NCBI RefSeq assembly: GCF_017592555.1
Contig: NZ_JAGFNS010000009.1
Coordinates: 62,001-126,000, forward strand
Source: Actinoplanes flavus
GTDB lineage: Bacteria > Actinomycetota > Actinomycetes > Mycobacteriales > Micromonosporaceae
DNA: 64,000 nt
Direction: 5' to 3'
Position 1 is the stretch's first letter; each line of letters starts with the position of its first letter. The notes beneath the pieces are model-generated. The model was not told the DNA's origin. It worked only from the letters and a program-made list of their open reading frames with translations, and did not search any database. Shown here in pieces: positions 17,533 to 26,336 of the stretch. A program made the position numbers and the translations under genes.

Positions 17533-20280
17533 TCAGGAGGGGTTGGTGATCTCCCCCACCGCGAGCACCGTCAGAAGCTGGGTCCGGGACCGGACGCCGA
17601 GCTTGCGGTAGACCCGGGTGAGGGTCGCCTCCACGGTCTTCACGCTCAGGTAGAGCCGGGTGGCGATCTCCCGGTTGCTGGCCCCGTCCCGCACCATCCC
17701 GGCGATCCGCAGCTCGGTGGAGGTCAGTCCCTGGTCCGGTGTGCCCTCGGTCCGGGCCAGCGTCAGTTCCGCCTCGCGCGCCCACGGCCGGGCCCCGGTG
17801 GTACGGAACAGCCGGTGCGCCGCCCCGATCGCCTGCCGCGCGGCCGCGTACCGGCGCCGCCGCCGTTCCGCCCCACCGGCCACCAGCAGCGCGTGCGCCT
17901 GTTCGACCGGCTGCCGCAGCCGCTCGAAGTGCCGGGCCGCGGCGGTCGCCAGGTCGGCGGCCGTGTCGGCCTGCCCGGATTCGGAGCTGACGATGGCGGC
18001 CGCCCGGTCCAGGTAGCCGGCCAGCGCCGGGCTGCTGCCCAGCCCCTCGGCCGCCTGCCGGGCCAGCGCCAGGGTGGTGGCGGCCTCGGCGTGCTCACCG
18101 ACCGACGCCAGCGCGGCGGCCAGGTCGGCCCGCCAGCGCACGATCATCGGGTCGGCGCTGCCCGCCTCGGCCTCGGAGTCGCGGAGCCGGCGCAGGGTGG
18201 CCACCCCGGCCCGGGTGTCGCCGGAGCGGACCTCGGCCTGGCCCAGGGCGTGCAGGTTGCGCCGCAGGTAGAGCCCGTCGCCCTCCTGGCGGGAGGCGCG
18301 GATGCCCCGGCGGGCGAATCCGGCCGCCGTTTCCAGGCTGCCGCCGGCCAGTTCGGCCACCGCGGCGGTGTACCACGTCGGGCCGGGACTCAGACCCGCC
18401 TCCTGGGCCGCCCGGACCGCGCGATGGGCGTACCGTAACGCCTCCTGGCACCGGCCCGCCCGGGTGGCCACCTCGGAGAGGCTGCGGAGCACCTCGACTC
18501 GGGCCTCGCCGATCCGGTCGTGCTCGGCCACCGCGAGCAGGTTGAGCAGGCCGGCGCGGGCCTCGTCGAGCCGGTCGTCGAAGAGCGCGAAGCGCGCGGC
18601 GAAGTAGTGCGGCCCGTAGTGCAGCCAGTCCGGGGCCGGGGTGGCGGGCAGCCGCAGCGCCCGTTCCAGGGTGTCACGCCAGCCGGGTTCGCCCTGGACC
18701 CGCTGGATCTGGGCGAGCGCGGTGAGCGCCATCGACTCGGTGGTCGGGTCGCCGGCCAGGCGGGCCGCGCGTTCCGCCTCGCGGGCCTCGGCGACCCCGC
18801 CTTCCAGGTCGCCGGTGAGCAGCGCGGTCCAGGTGAGCCGCAGCCGGACCGGTGCGGCCAGCGCCGGGTCGTCGCCGGCCTCGGCGAGCGCCGCGGCGAA
18901 GGTCTCCCCCATGTCGGCCAGCGCCTGCCCGGCCAGGTCGAGCAGCACGAGCCGGGCCCGCACCCGGTGGGCGGGCGGCGCGTCGGCGGCCAGGACCGCC
19001 TCGGCGGCCCGCCCGGCGACCAGCGGCACACCCCCGGTGATGGCGGTGCGGGCGGCGGTGACCAGCCAGTCGAGACGGTCGGCGGAACGGTCCGGCGGGC
19101 AGCGGTCGGCGGCGAGCAGGTACAGCTCGGCGGCGGTGCGCTCGGCGCCGCGCTCCGCGCAGCGGCGGGCGGCGGCGGCCAGATCGGCGGCCACGTCGGG
19201 GTCCGGCCGGGCGGTCCGCAGGGCCTGCTGCCGCAGGGCCTCCACCGGGTCGTACGCCGCCGCGGCGAGATCCGCGTGCACCCGGCCACGGTCGGCGGCC
19301 GGGGTCTCGTCGGCGAGCACCCGCGCGAGCAGCGGCGGGGTGAACCGGATCCGCTCGCCGGTGAGTTCGACGATCCCGGCGTCGGCGGCCGACCGCAGGT
19401 CCCGGACCGCGTCGTCGCGCCCGGCGCGCAGCAGCAGGGTGACCGTCGGCTCGGTGGCCAGCGCCGCCACCAGCAGGGTGTCCCGGGTCTCGGTGGGCAG
19501 TTCGGCGAGCCGTTCGCGGGCCAGTTCGCGGACCGGCTCGGGCAGCGACGGCGCGCGCCAGGTGGGCCCGGCCGCGATCGCACCGCCCAGGGCGAGGGCC
19601 AGGAACGGGTTGCCGGCGCTGGCCTGGTGCAGCTGACTGGCGGTGCGGCAGGGCAGCCCGTGGGCTTCGAGCAGCGCGGTGAGGTCGTCCGGGGAGAGCG
19701 GCGGCACCTCCAGCTCGGTGACCGGGGCGGGGCAGAGCCGGGCGGCACGGGTCCGGCCGGGCCGGCGTTCGGCGGCGAGCATCCGCACCCGGGGCCCGGG
19801 GCGGCGGCGCATGGCGTAGCCGATCAGGTCGGCGGACTCCGGGTCGAGCCACTGGGCGTCGTCGAGGACCAGCAGCACCGGGGAGGTACGGGCGCAGTGT
19901 GCCAGCAGTTCGGGCATGACCAGGCGCCGGGCGAGGGCCGGCGCCCCGGTGCGGGACGGCCGGCCCTGGCGCAGCGCGATGAGGGCGTGCCGTGGCGCGG
20001 GCGCCAGGGCGGCGACCGCCTCCGCCGGGGCCTGGTGGACGAGGTCGGCCACCCCGGCGTATGCGAGCGCCCGTTCGCCGCGGGCCGGGCGCAGGCGGAG
20101 CACGAGTTCTCCTCGCGCCGCGGCCTGGTCGGCGACGGTGTCGAGCAGCGCGGACCGGCCGATGCCGGGCGGCCCGTGCAGGACCACCCCGCCACCGGCC
20201 GCGAGCCGGGCGTCGAGGGCCGCGAGCAGTTCCTCCCGGCCGTGCAGAGCGGGAACCACCTCCGGCATCACCCCCAGCAT
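17533..20280 (-). CDS. Large ATP-binding LuxR-family regulator (LAL type)
   Basis: A 915-residue regulator with an N-terminal AAA/NACHT-like ATPase (about 12-250), a TPR-like helical middle and a C-terminal LuxR helix-turn-helix (about 850-910; LTSTELRIAGMVRDGASNREIATRLYLSVKTVEATLTRVYRKLG). The P-loop reads GPPGIGRS at 36-43, with Arg42 in place of the usual Lys. Walker B is LLVLDDAQW. Such proteins act as ligand- or ATP-modulated activators. It is the last of the minus-strand genes that follow the exporter cluster, 51 bp after the DUF5666-like gene; it may regulate that cluster or be independent. The start may instead be the ATG at codon 5. Confidence 0.9.
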   Translation of the reverse strand: MLGVMPEVVPALHGREELLAALDARLAAGGGVVLHGPPGIGRSALLDTVADQAAARGELVLRLRPARGERALAYAGVADLVHQAPAEAVAALAPAPRHALIALRQGRPSRTGAPALARRLVMPELLAHCARTSPVLLVLDDAQWLDPESADLIGYAMRRRPGPRVRMLAAERRPGRTRAARLCPAPVTELEVPPLSPDDLTALLEAHGLPCRTASQLHQASAGNPFLALALGGAIAAGPTWRAPSLPEPVRELARERLAELPTETRDTLLVAALATEPTVTLLLRAGRDDAVRDLRSAADAGIVELTGERIRFTPPLLARVLADETPAADRGRVHADLAAAAYDPVEALRQQALRTARPDPDVAADLAAAARRCAERGAERTAAELYLLAADRCPPDRSADRLDWLVTAARTAITGGVPLVAGRAAEAVLAADAPPAHRVRARLVLLDLAGQALADMGETFAAALAEAGDDPALAAPVRLRLTWTALLTGDLEGGVAEAREAERAARLAGDPTTESMALTALAQIQRVQGEPGWRDTLERALRLPATPAPDWLHYGPHYFAARFALFDDRLDEARAGLLNLLAVAEHDRIGEARVEVLRSLSEVATRAGRCQEALRYAHRAVRAAQEAGLSPGPTWYTAAVAELAGGSLETAAGFARRGIRASRQEGDGLYLRRNLHALGQAEVRSGDTRAGVATLRRLRDSEAEAGSADPMIVRWRADLAAALASVGEHAEAATTLALARQAAEGLGSSPALAGYLDRAAAIVSSESGQADTAADLATAAARHFERLRQPVEQAHALLVAGGAERRRRRYAAARQAIGAAHRLFRTTGARPWAREAELTLARTEGTPDQGLTSTELRIAGMVRDGASNREIATRLYLSVKTVEATLTRVYRKLGVRSRTQLLTVLAVGEITNPS

Positions 20281-20331
20281 CGAGGGGCTCAGCCTAGGGA
20301 TCCGTTCACACCGTCATCAATATGTTCAAGT

Positions 20332-20856
20332 TCACTCGGCCGCGGTGACCGATTTCGCGGTCACCGTGCCGTCGTCGGCGGTCGTGCCCTGGACGGTCAC
20401 CGACTGCCCGGCCTTGACGTCGCTCAGCTTGCCCTTGCTGGCCGTACTGATCGTCGTCGAACCGTCGGTCCGGACCGTGACCACCGTCCCGTCCTCGGTC
20501 TCCACGTAGATGGTCTTGCCGTTGACCAGCTTGACCTTGCCCGTCGTGCCGCTGCTCGCCGCCGCGCTCGTGGTGCTCTGCGGCTGTTGACCGAGCCCGC
20601 CGCCGGGGAAGCCACCACCGCGCATTCCACCGCCGCCGCCGGGGAGGCCGCCGGCCGTGCCCGCCGACGACGGACCCCACTGCTTCTGGGCCTGCACCCC
20701 GCCGAGGAAACCACCCATCAGCAGCGCCGCCACCCCGAGGCCGACGGTGGCCCTGTTCCACCACTTCCGGGGCGCCGCGGCGGCCAGCTCCGCGGAGAGG
20801 CCCTCGTTGCCGGGGACCCGCGGAATGACCGCGGTCTCGTCGTTCATCGTCGTCAT
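20332..20856 (-). CDS. Single-pass membrane protein with DUF5666-like domain
   Basis: A 174-residue protein with a cytoplasmic N-terminus, one transmembrane segment (about 36-56), a Gly-rich stretch with GGLPGGGGGMRGGGFPGGG (about 69-87) and an extracytoplasmic beta domain (about 105-172; GKVKLVNGKTIYVETEDGTVVTVRTD...) resembling DUF5666. A GAGGA site lies before the ATG, 7 bp after the permease stop, so it is the last gene of the exporter operon. The GGGFPGGG motif recurs in the adaptor and in the divergent lipoprotein. A role as an exporter accessory or sensor is inferred from position only. Confidence 0.75.
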   Translation of the reverse strand: MTTMNDETAVIPRVPGNEGLSAELAAAAPRKWWNRATVGLGVAALLMGGFLGGVQAQKQWGPSSAGTAGGLPGGGGGMRGGGFPGGGLGQQPQSTTSAAASSGTTGKVKLVNGKTIYVETEDGTVVTVRTDGSTTISTASKGKLSDVKAGQSVTVQGTTADDGTVTAKSVTAAE

Positions 20857-20863
20857 GGGGTCC

Positions 20864-22066
20864 TCACTCGTAGCGCAGCGCGTCGATGGGACGCAGGCGG
20901 GCGGCGCGGGCGGCGGGCAGCCCGCCGAAGAACAGCCCGATCGCGATGGAGACGCCTACGGCGTACCCGATCGAACTGGGCACGATCACCGGTTTCACCC
21001 CGACGATCGAGAACTGGGAGCCGATCAGCGCGGCGGCCACGCCGAGGGCGCCGCCGAGCACGCTCAACAGGCTCGCCTCGATCAGGAACTGGGTGAGGAT
21101 CACCCGCCGGGGCGCGCCGAGCGCCTTGCGGATGCCGATCTCCCGGGTCCGCTCGGTGACCGTCACCAGCATGATGTTGGTGATGCCGATGCCGCCGACC
21201 AGCAGGCTGATCGCGGCCACCGCCCCGAGCAGGGTGGTGAACGTGGCGGCGGTCTGGCTCTGCGTCTCCAGCAGCGACGACGCGTTCTGGATCCGGTACG
21301 GCGTGCTGGTCGACGACGGGTCCACGTCCAGTTTCTGGTTGAGGATCGTGGCGACCTGCCCCTGTACGGCGTCCACCCTGTCCGGATCGGCCGCCTCCAC
21401 GATGATCGAGGTCAGCGCGCCGTACCCGGTGAGCACCTGCTGCACCGCGGTGAGCGGGGCGACCGCCCGGTCGTTGGCGTCGTCGAAACCGGTGGAACTC
21501 TTGTCCGCCAGCACCCCGACGATGGTGAACAGCGCCCCGCCGACGGTGACCTGCTTGCCGATCGGGTCGACCCCGGGGAAGAGCTCCTCGGCGACGGTCT
21601 TGCCGATCACCACGACCCGCCGGCCCTGGGCGACGTCGTCATCGGTGAAGGCCGAGCCGCGTTCGACCGGGGTGGTGGAGGCGGTGAACCAGGCCGGGGT
21701 GGTGCCGACGAAGGTGGCCACCGAGTGGTCGGTGCCCTCGTACGTCATGGTCGCCGACGACGAGCTGACCACCGGCGACACCGACTTGACGTCCGGCGCC
21801 ATCTGTTCGTCGACGAGCGCGTCGGCCATGTCCTTGGTCAGCGACGTGCTGCTGGACCCGCCGCGGCCGGTGCTCATCACGGTGATCGTGTTGGTGCCCA
21901 GCGCCTCGATCCGGTCGCTGATCGCCTTGGCCGAGCCGTTGCCGACCGCGACCAGCAGGATCACCGCGGCGACACCGATCAGGATGCCGAGCATGGTGAG
22001 CGCGGAGCGCAGCTTGTTGGCGCTCAGGCCGCGCAGGGAGAAGCGGATGACCTCGAAGAAGTTCAT
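20864..22066 (-). CDS. MacB-type ABC transporter permease
   Basis: A 400-residue permease: TM1 near residues 20-45 (ALTMLGILIGVAAVILLVAVG), a large extracytoplasmic MacB_PCD domain, then three C-terminal FtsX-domain segments beginning near residue 270. MacB-type permeases do not transport through the membrane in the classical way but drive extrusion of peptides, siderophores or drugs by mechanotransmission. Its ATG overlaps the ATPase stop codon (ATGA). Partner ATPase and adaptor are immediately upstream, giving a complete MacAB-like set. Confidence 0.92.
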   Translation of the reverse strand: MNFFEVIRFSLRGLSANKLRSALTMLGILIGVAAVILLVAVGNGSAKAISDRIEALGTNTITVMSTGRGGSSSTSLTKDMADALVDEQMAPDVKSVSPVVSSSSATMTYEGTDHSVATFVGTTPAWFTASTTPVERGSAFTDDDVAQGRRVVVIGKTVAEELFPGVDPIGKQVTVGGALFTIVGVLADKSSTGFDDANDRAVAPLTAVQQVLTGYGALTSIIVEAADPDRVDAVQGQVATILNQKLDVDPSSTSTPYRIQNASSLLETQSQTAATFTTLLGAVAAISLLVGGIGITNIMLVTVTERTREIGIRKALGAPRRVILTQFLIEASLLSVLGGALGVAAALIGSQFSIVGVKPVIVPSSIGYAVGVSIAIGLFFGGLPAARAARLRPIDALRYE

Positions 22067-22827
22067 CGCGTGTGCCGCCCGGCCACCATCGCCCGGCCGT
22101 GCGCCACCCGGGCGGCGCCGACCGGGGGCAGGTGCAGCGGGGACTGCCGCGCGTCGGTGACGATGCCACCGTCGACCAGGCGGATCAGCCGCTTGGCGCG
22201 GTCGCCGACCTCCTTCTCGTGCGTGATGATCACGATGGTCCGGCCGGCCGCGCTCAGGTCGTCGAAGACCTGGAGCACGTCGTCGGTGGACTTCGAGTCC
22301 AGGTTGCCGGTCGGCTCGTCGGCGAGCAGCAGGGCCGGCTCGGTGACCAGGGCCCGGGCCACCGCGACACGCTGCTGCTGGCCGCCGGAGAGCTGGTTCG
22401 GCTCGTGGCCGGCCCGGTCCGCGAGCCCGACCACGTCGAGTGCCGCCATGGCCCGGCGGCGGCGCTCCTTCGGCTTGACCCCGGCGTACGCCAGCGGCAG
22501 CTCCACATTGGCCACCGCGCTGGTCCGCGGGATCAGGTTGAACGCCTGGAAGATGAAACCGATCAGGCGGTTCCGGGCCAGTGCCAGCTGGCCGTCGGAG
22601 AGCCGGCTGACGTCGACGCCGTCCAGCAGATACCGCCCCGAGCTGGGGGTGTCCAGCGCGCCCAGGATGTTCATCAGGGTCGACTTGCCGGAGCCGGACG
22701 AGCCCATGATCGCCACGTAGTCGCCGCGCTCGACGGTGAGGGAGACCCCGCGCAGCGCGTGCACGGTCGCCTCACCCTGACCGTAGATCTTCTTCAGGTC
22801 GGTGACCTCCAGGACCGGCCGGCTCAC
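22063..22827 (-). CDS. MacB/LolD-type ABC transporter ATPase
   Basis: A 254-residue ATPase with Walker A GSSGSGKST (42-50), signature LSGGQQQRVAVARAL, Walker B LLLADEPTGNLD and a switch His in IITHEKE. Sequence and context place it in the MacB/LolD subfamily that energises FtsX-fold permeases. It has about 25 residues beyond the usual C-terminus, rich in Ala and His. Its GTG start overlaps the adaptor stop codon (GTGA), so the three transporter genes are translationally coupled. Confidence 0.95.
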   Translation of the reverse strand: MSRPVLEVTDLKKIYGQGEATVHALRGVSLTVERGDYVAIMGSSGSGKSTLMNILGALDTPSSGRYLLDGVDVSRLSDGQLALARNRLIGFIFQAFNLIPRTSAVANVELPLAYAGVKPKERRRRAMAALDVVGLADRAGHEPNQLSGGQQQRVAVARALVTEPALLLADEPTGNLDSKSTDDVLQVFDDLSAAGRTIVIITHEKEVGDRAKRLIRLVDGGIVTDARQSPLHLPPVGAARVAHGRAMVAGRHTR

Positions 22828-24026
22828 TGCGGCCTCCCGCCGCCACCCTGAGGACCGCCGCCGCCACCGGTGAAGCCGCCGCCACCGAAGCCGCTGCCGC
22901 CGCCCGGGAAGCCGCCGCCCTGCTGGCCGCCGCTGGTGCTGGTCGAGGTGGTCTTGACGACGACCTGCTCGCCGGCGGTCAGACCGGAGGTGATCTCGGT
23001 GGCCGCGTCGCCCTCCAGGCCGATCTCCACCGACCGGGTCTCCTGGGCGCCGTTGGCGACCACCGTGACGGTGTGCCGGTTGCCGACCGTGGTGATCGCG
23101 GCCGCGTTGACCAGCACGACGTTCTCCTTGGAGCCGGTGGTGACCGACACCGAGACGGTCTGGCCGACCTTCGCGCCGGACGGCACCTTGTCCAGGGTCA
23201 GCGTCACGCCGTAGGTGACCACGCTGTTCGCGGTGGTGGCCGACGGGTCGATGGCCGCGACCCTGGCGCTCTGCGAGACGCCGCTGAGCGCGTTCCAGGT
23301 GACCGTGGCGACCTGCTTCTCCCTGAGGCTCGTCGCGTCCGCCTCGGCGAAGCTCGCCGCGACCTGCATCCTGGTGAGGTCGGCGATCTCGATGAACCCG
23401 CTCGACGACGTGGACGACGAGCTGCTGGAGCCGCCGCCCGGCGAGCCGCCACCGGAGGAGCCGCTGGAAGAGGACGAGCTGCCGGAGGCCGAACCGCCGA
23501 GCGTGCCGTTGACGGCGGTGACCGTGCCGGCCATCGGGGCGGTCAGCACCGTTCCGTCGACGCCGGCCTCGGCCTCGTCGACGGCCAGGTTCGCCGCGGT
23601 GACCTGGTTGGCGGCCTCGGTGGTGTCCGAGCCGGCGACCTCGGCCCGGTCCAGGGAGTCCTGGGCCGCGTCCAGGTCGGCCTCGGCGGCGTCCAGGACG
23701 CGCTGCGCGGCGGCCGGGTCCACCTTGGCCAGCACCTGGCCCTTCTTGACCTTGTCACCGACCTTCACGCTGATCGCGGTGACCGTGCCACTGGTCTCGA
23801 ACGTGGCACTCGCGGTGCTGGCGCTCTCCAGGGTCCCGTCCGCGGTCGCGGACTTGGTGACCGTGCCCTGCTGGACGGTGACCGTGCGCTCGGCGGCCGT
23901 CGCGGCCGTACCCCCGTCGTCGGTTCCGGAGAATGTCTCGTACACCGTCCAGGCCCCGGCGACGAGCACGACGCCGATGACGGCGTTGACCACCAACGAC
24001 GGGTGGCGGCTCAGGCGTACCTTCAT
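22824..24026 (-). CDS. MacA/HlyD-type periplasmic adaptor with glycine-rich tail
   Basis: A 400-residue adaptor anchored by an N-terminal membrane segment (about 9-31), with a biotinyl-lipoyl half-motif (GTVTAISVKVGDKVKKGQVLAKVD), a short helical hairpin, a Ser/Gly-rich insertion (about 183-212) and beta-barrel domains. The last 40 residues are almost pure Gly with Phe (GGGFPGGGSGFGGGGFTGGGGG). In a Gram-positive cell it would link the permease to the cell wall rather than to an outer-membrane channel. It starts the exporter genes, 66 bp after the histidine kinase. Confidence 0.88.
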   Translation of the reverse strand: MKVRLSRHPSLVVNAVIGVVLVAGAWTVYETFSGTDDGGTAATAAERTVTVQQGTVTKSATADGTLESASTASATFETSGTVTAISVKVGDKVKKGQVLAKVDPAAAQRVLDAAEADLDAAQDSLDRAEVAGSDTTEAANQVTAANLAVDEAEAGVDGTVLTAPMAGTVTAVNGTLGGSASGSSSSSSGSSGGGSPGGGSSSSSSTSSSGFIEIADLTRMQVAASFAEADATSLREKQVATVTWNALSGVSQSARVAAIDPSATTANSVVTYGVTLTLDKVPSGAKVGQTVSVSVTTGSKENVVLVNAAAITTVGNRHTVTVVANGAQETRSVEIGLEGDAATEITSGLTAGEQVVVKTTSTSTSGGQQGGGFPGGGSGFGGGGFTGGGGGPQGGGGRPQ

Positions 24027-24092
24027 GGCTGCACACTCTGCGGGCGTGGGCTATGAGGAGCTTCGGCGCAACCTGGGAGCCAGCTCAAAACC

Positions 24093-25538
24093 TCACGCCG
24101 CGTCACCGACCGCCGGGAGCTCCACCCGGAAGGTGGCCCCGCCGCCCGGCGTCTCGCGGTAGTCCACCGCACCGCCGTGCCCCGCCACGATCGCCGCCAC
24201 GATCGCCAGGCCCAGCCCGGAACCGCCGCCCATGGAGCGGGAACGGCTGGAGTCGGCCCGGTAGAGCCGCTCGAAGATACGGTCGGCGTGCTCCGGCGGC
24301 ACCCCCGGCCCGTTGTCGCACACCTCCAGGACCGCCACCCGGAAGCCGTCCTCCGAAGTGGCCAGTCCGACACGTACCGTGACGATGGTTTCGGGCGGGG
24401 TGTGGTGGAGCGCGTTGGCCACCAGGTTGGTGACCACCTGCCGCAGCCCGTGGTCGTCGCCCAGCACGGTGGGCGGCTCGAAGGTGTCCTCGTCGTCGCT
24501 GAGCCCGGCCAGCAGCACCTGCCGGTCCGGCATGCGGGCATGCGCGTCCCGGATGGTGTCGGCGGCGATCTCCAGCAGGTCCACCGGGCGCAGGTCCAGG
24601 GTGCGCTGCTGGTCCATCCGGGCCAGCCGGAGCAGGTCCTCGACCAGCACCGTCATCCGGGCCGACTCGGCCTCGATCCGGGCGAGCGTCTCGTCCAACT
24701 GCGGGCCGGGCGGCGCCCCGCCCCGCCGGTACAGCTCGGCCCAGCCGCGGATCGAGGTGAGCGGGGTGCGCAGCTCGTGCGAGGCGTCCGCGACGAACTG
24801 GCGCAGCCGCTGCTCCGAGGCGGTACGCGCGCTGACCTCGCCCTCGATCCGGGTGAGCATGGCGTTCAGGGCCAGGCCGAGACGGCCCGGCTCGGTGTGC
24901 GGATCGGTGTCCGGGATCCGGCCGGAAAGGTTGCCGCCGGAGATGTCCGCGGCCACCGCCTCCATCTCGGTGAGCGGCCGCAACCCGATCCGCACCACGA
25001 ACGCGGCCCCCAGCCCGAGCACCGTCAGCACCAGCAGCATCACCCCGGCGTCGATCAGCATCAACTGCTGCGTGAGCTGCTCGACCTCCAGCATCGAGGA
25101 GCCGATCAGCACGTACCCACCGGTGTCGCCGGCCGGGACGGCCATCACCCGCCAGTCCGAGCCGGCGTCCGTCGAGACGGTGTACGGCCGTCCGGTGGCG
25201 GCCCGCTCGGCGACCTCCGCGAACGGCGCCACCGCGGGGCGCTTCTCGTCGGCGGGGGTGCTGTTGGCGGTGTCCAGGGTCCCGTCGGCGGCGTAGAAGT
25301 ACATGATCTGGTCCGGGCCGAGGCCACGGAACCGGCCGGGGCGGGGCCCGAAGCGCAGCGGGTTGGCGTCGGCGAGCGGCCGGCTGATGCCGATCAGCTG
25401 CTCGTCGATCCGGTCCTGCTGGTACTCGCGGATCAGCAGCAGGCCGGTGATGTTGGCGACCACCACGGCGATCGCGGACAGCACGCCGACGACCAGGACC
25501 AGCCTGGATTTGAGAGTCCAGTAGCGCCAGGGAGTCAC
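24093..25538 (-). CDS. Sensor histidine kinase
   Basis: A 481-residue membrane kinase: TM1 about 13-36, extracytoplasmic sensor region about 37-158, TM2 about 160-183, HAMP, HisKA with phospho-accepting His254 in DASHELRTPL, and HATPase_c with N, G1 (DNGPGVP) and G2 (GGGSGLGLAI) boxes. The GTG start overlaps the response-regulator stop (GTGA) and gives the natural N-terminus before TM1. With the regulator and the exporter downstream it probably senses envelope stress or an exported compound; the signal is unknown. Confidence 0.93.
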   Translation of the reverse strand: MTPWRYWTLKSRLVLVVGVLSAIAVVVANITGLLLIREYQQDRIDEQLIGISRPLADANPLRFGPRPGRFRGLGPDQIMYFYAADGTLDTANSTPADEKRPAVAPFAEVAERAATGRPYTVSTDAGSDWRVMAVPAGDTGGYVLIGSSMLEVEQLTQQLMLIDAGVMLLVLTVLGLGAAFVVRIGLRPLTEMEAVAADISGGNLSGRIPDTDPHTEPGRLGLALNAMLTRIEGEVSARTASEQRLRQFVADASHELRTPLTSIRGWAELYRRGGAPPGPQLDETLARIEAESARMTVLVEDLLRLARMDQQRTLDLRPVDLLEIAADTIRDAHARMPDRQVLLAGLSDDEDTFEPPTVLGDDHGLRQVVTNLVANALHHTPPETIVTVRVGLATSEDGFRVAVLEVCDNGPGVPPEHADRIFERLYRADSSRSRSMGGGSGLGLAIVAAIVAGHGGAVDYRETPGGGATFRVELPAVGDAA

Positions 25539-26257
25539 TCGTCGCCGCGGGGCAGCCGCAGGGCGTACCCCACGCCCCGCACGGTGTGGATCAGCGGAGG
25601 ATCGCTCCGATCGATCTTCCGCCGCAGGTAGTAGACGTAGGACTCCACGATGCGGCCGTCGCCCCCGAAGTCGTACTTCCACACCCGGTCCAGGATCTGC
25701 GCCTTGCTGACCACCCGGCCCGCGTTGATCAGCAGGTAGCGCAGCAGGTTGAACTCGGTCGGGGACAGCTCGACCAGCCGGCCCGCCCGCCGCACCTCGT
25801 GGGCGTCCTCGTCCATCTCCAGGTCCGCGTACCGCAGCACGCCGGTGTCCTCCTGCGGTTCCTCCGGCTGGCTGCGGCGCAGGATCGCGCGTATCCGTAG
25901 CACGACCTCCTCGAGACTGAACGGCTTGGTGACGTAGTCGTCCGCGCCGGCTGACAGCCCCAGAATGCGGTCCTCCACCGCGTCCCTGGCGGTCAGGAAC
26001 AGGACCGGGACCCGATGGCCGGCGGCCCGCAGCCGCTGGGCCACCTCGATCCCGTCCACGTCCGGAAGCATCACGTCGAGGACGATCAGATCCGGCTCGA
26101 ACTCCTGCACCGCGATCAGGGCGGCGTTACCCGACTCGGCCACCCGCACGTCGAAGGCGACCAGCCGCAACGTCGCGCTGAGCAGCGCGGAGATGTTCGG
26201 CTCGTCGTCGACGACCAGGACACGGGCGGGCCGTGCCGCGGGGTCGAGCGTGGTCAC
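25535..26257 (-). CDS. OmpR-family response regulator
   Basis: A 240-residue regulator: receiver domain with acidic pocket DDE (17-19), phospho-acceptor Asp61 (LDVMLPD) and conserved Lys in VTKPFS; C-terminal winged helix with the recognition region RVVSKAQILDRVWKYDFGGDGRIVESYVYYLRRK. The GTG start at 26257 follows GAGG at a good distance; an upstream GTG at 26281 has none. It is cotranscribed with the kinase and probably controls the exporter. Upstream DNA contains TAGGTTC-like elements (on the minus strand, 26290-26345) that could be its own binding sites. Confidence 0.92.
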   Translation of the reverse strand: MTTLDPAARPARVLVVDDEPNISALLSATLRLVAFDVRVAESGNAALIAVQEFEPDLIVLDVMLPDVDGIEVAQRLRAAGHRVPVLFLTARDAVEDRILGLSAGADDYVTKPFSLEEVVLRIRAILRRSQPEEPQEDTGVLRYADLEMDEDAHEVRRAGRLVELSPTEFNLLRYLLINAGRVVSKAQILDRVWKYDFGGDGRIVESYVYYLRRKIDRSDPPLIHTVRGVGYALRLPRGDE

Positions 26258-26336
26258 GGAACCTCGGGTATCGGAAAGCACCGCCTAGAACTATCAGCGT
26301 TTTCTTTGAAGAACCTATGAGCGGGAAGGGAGGAAC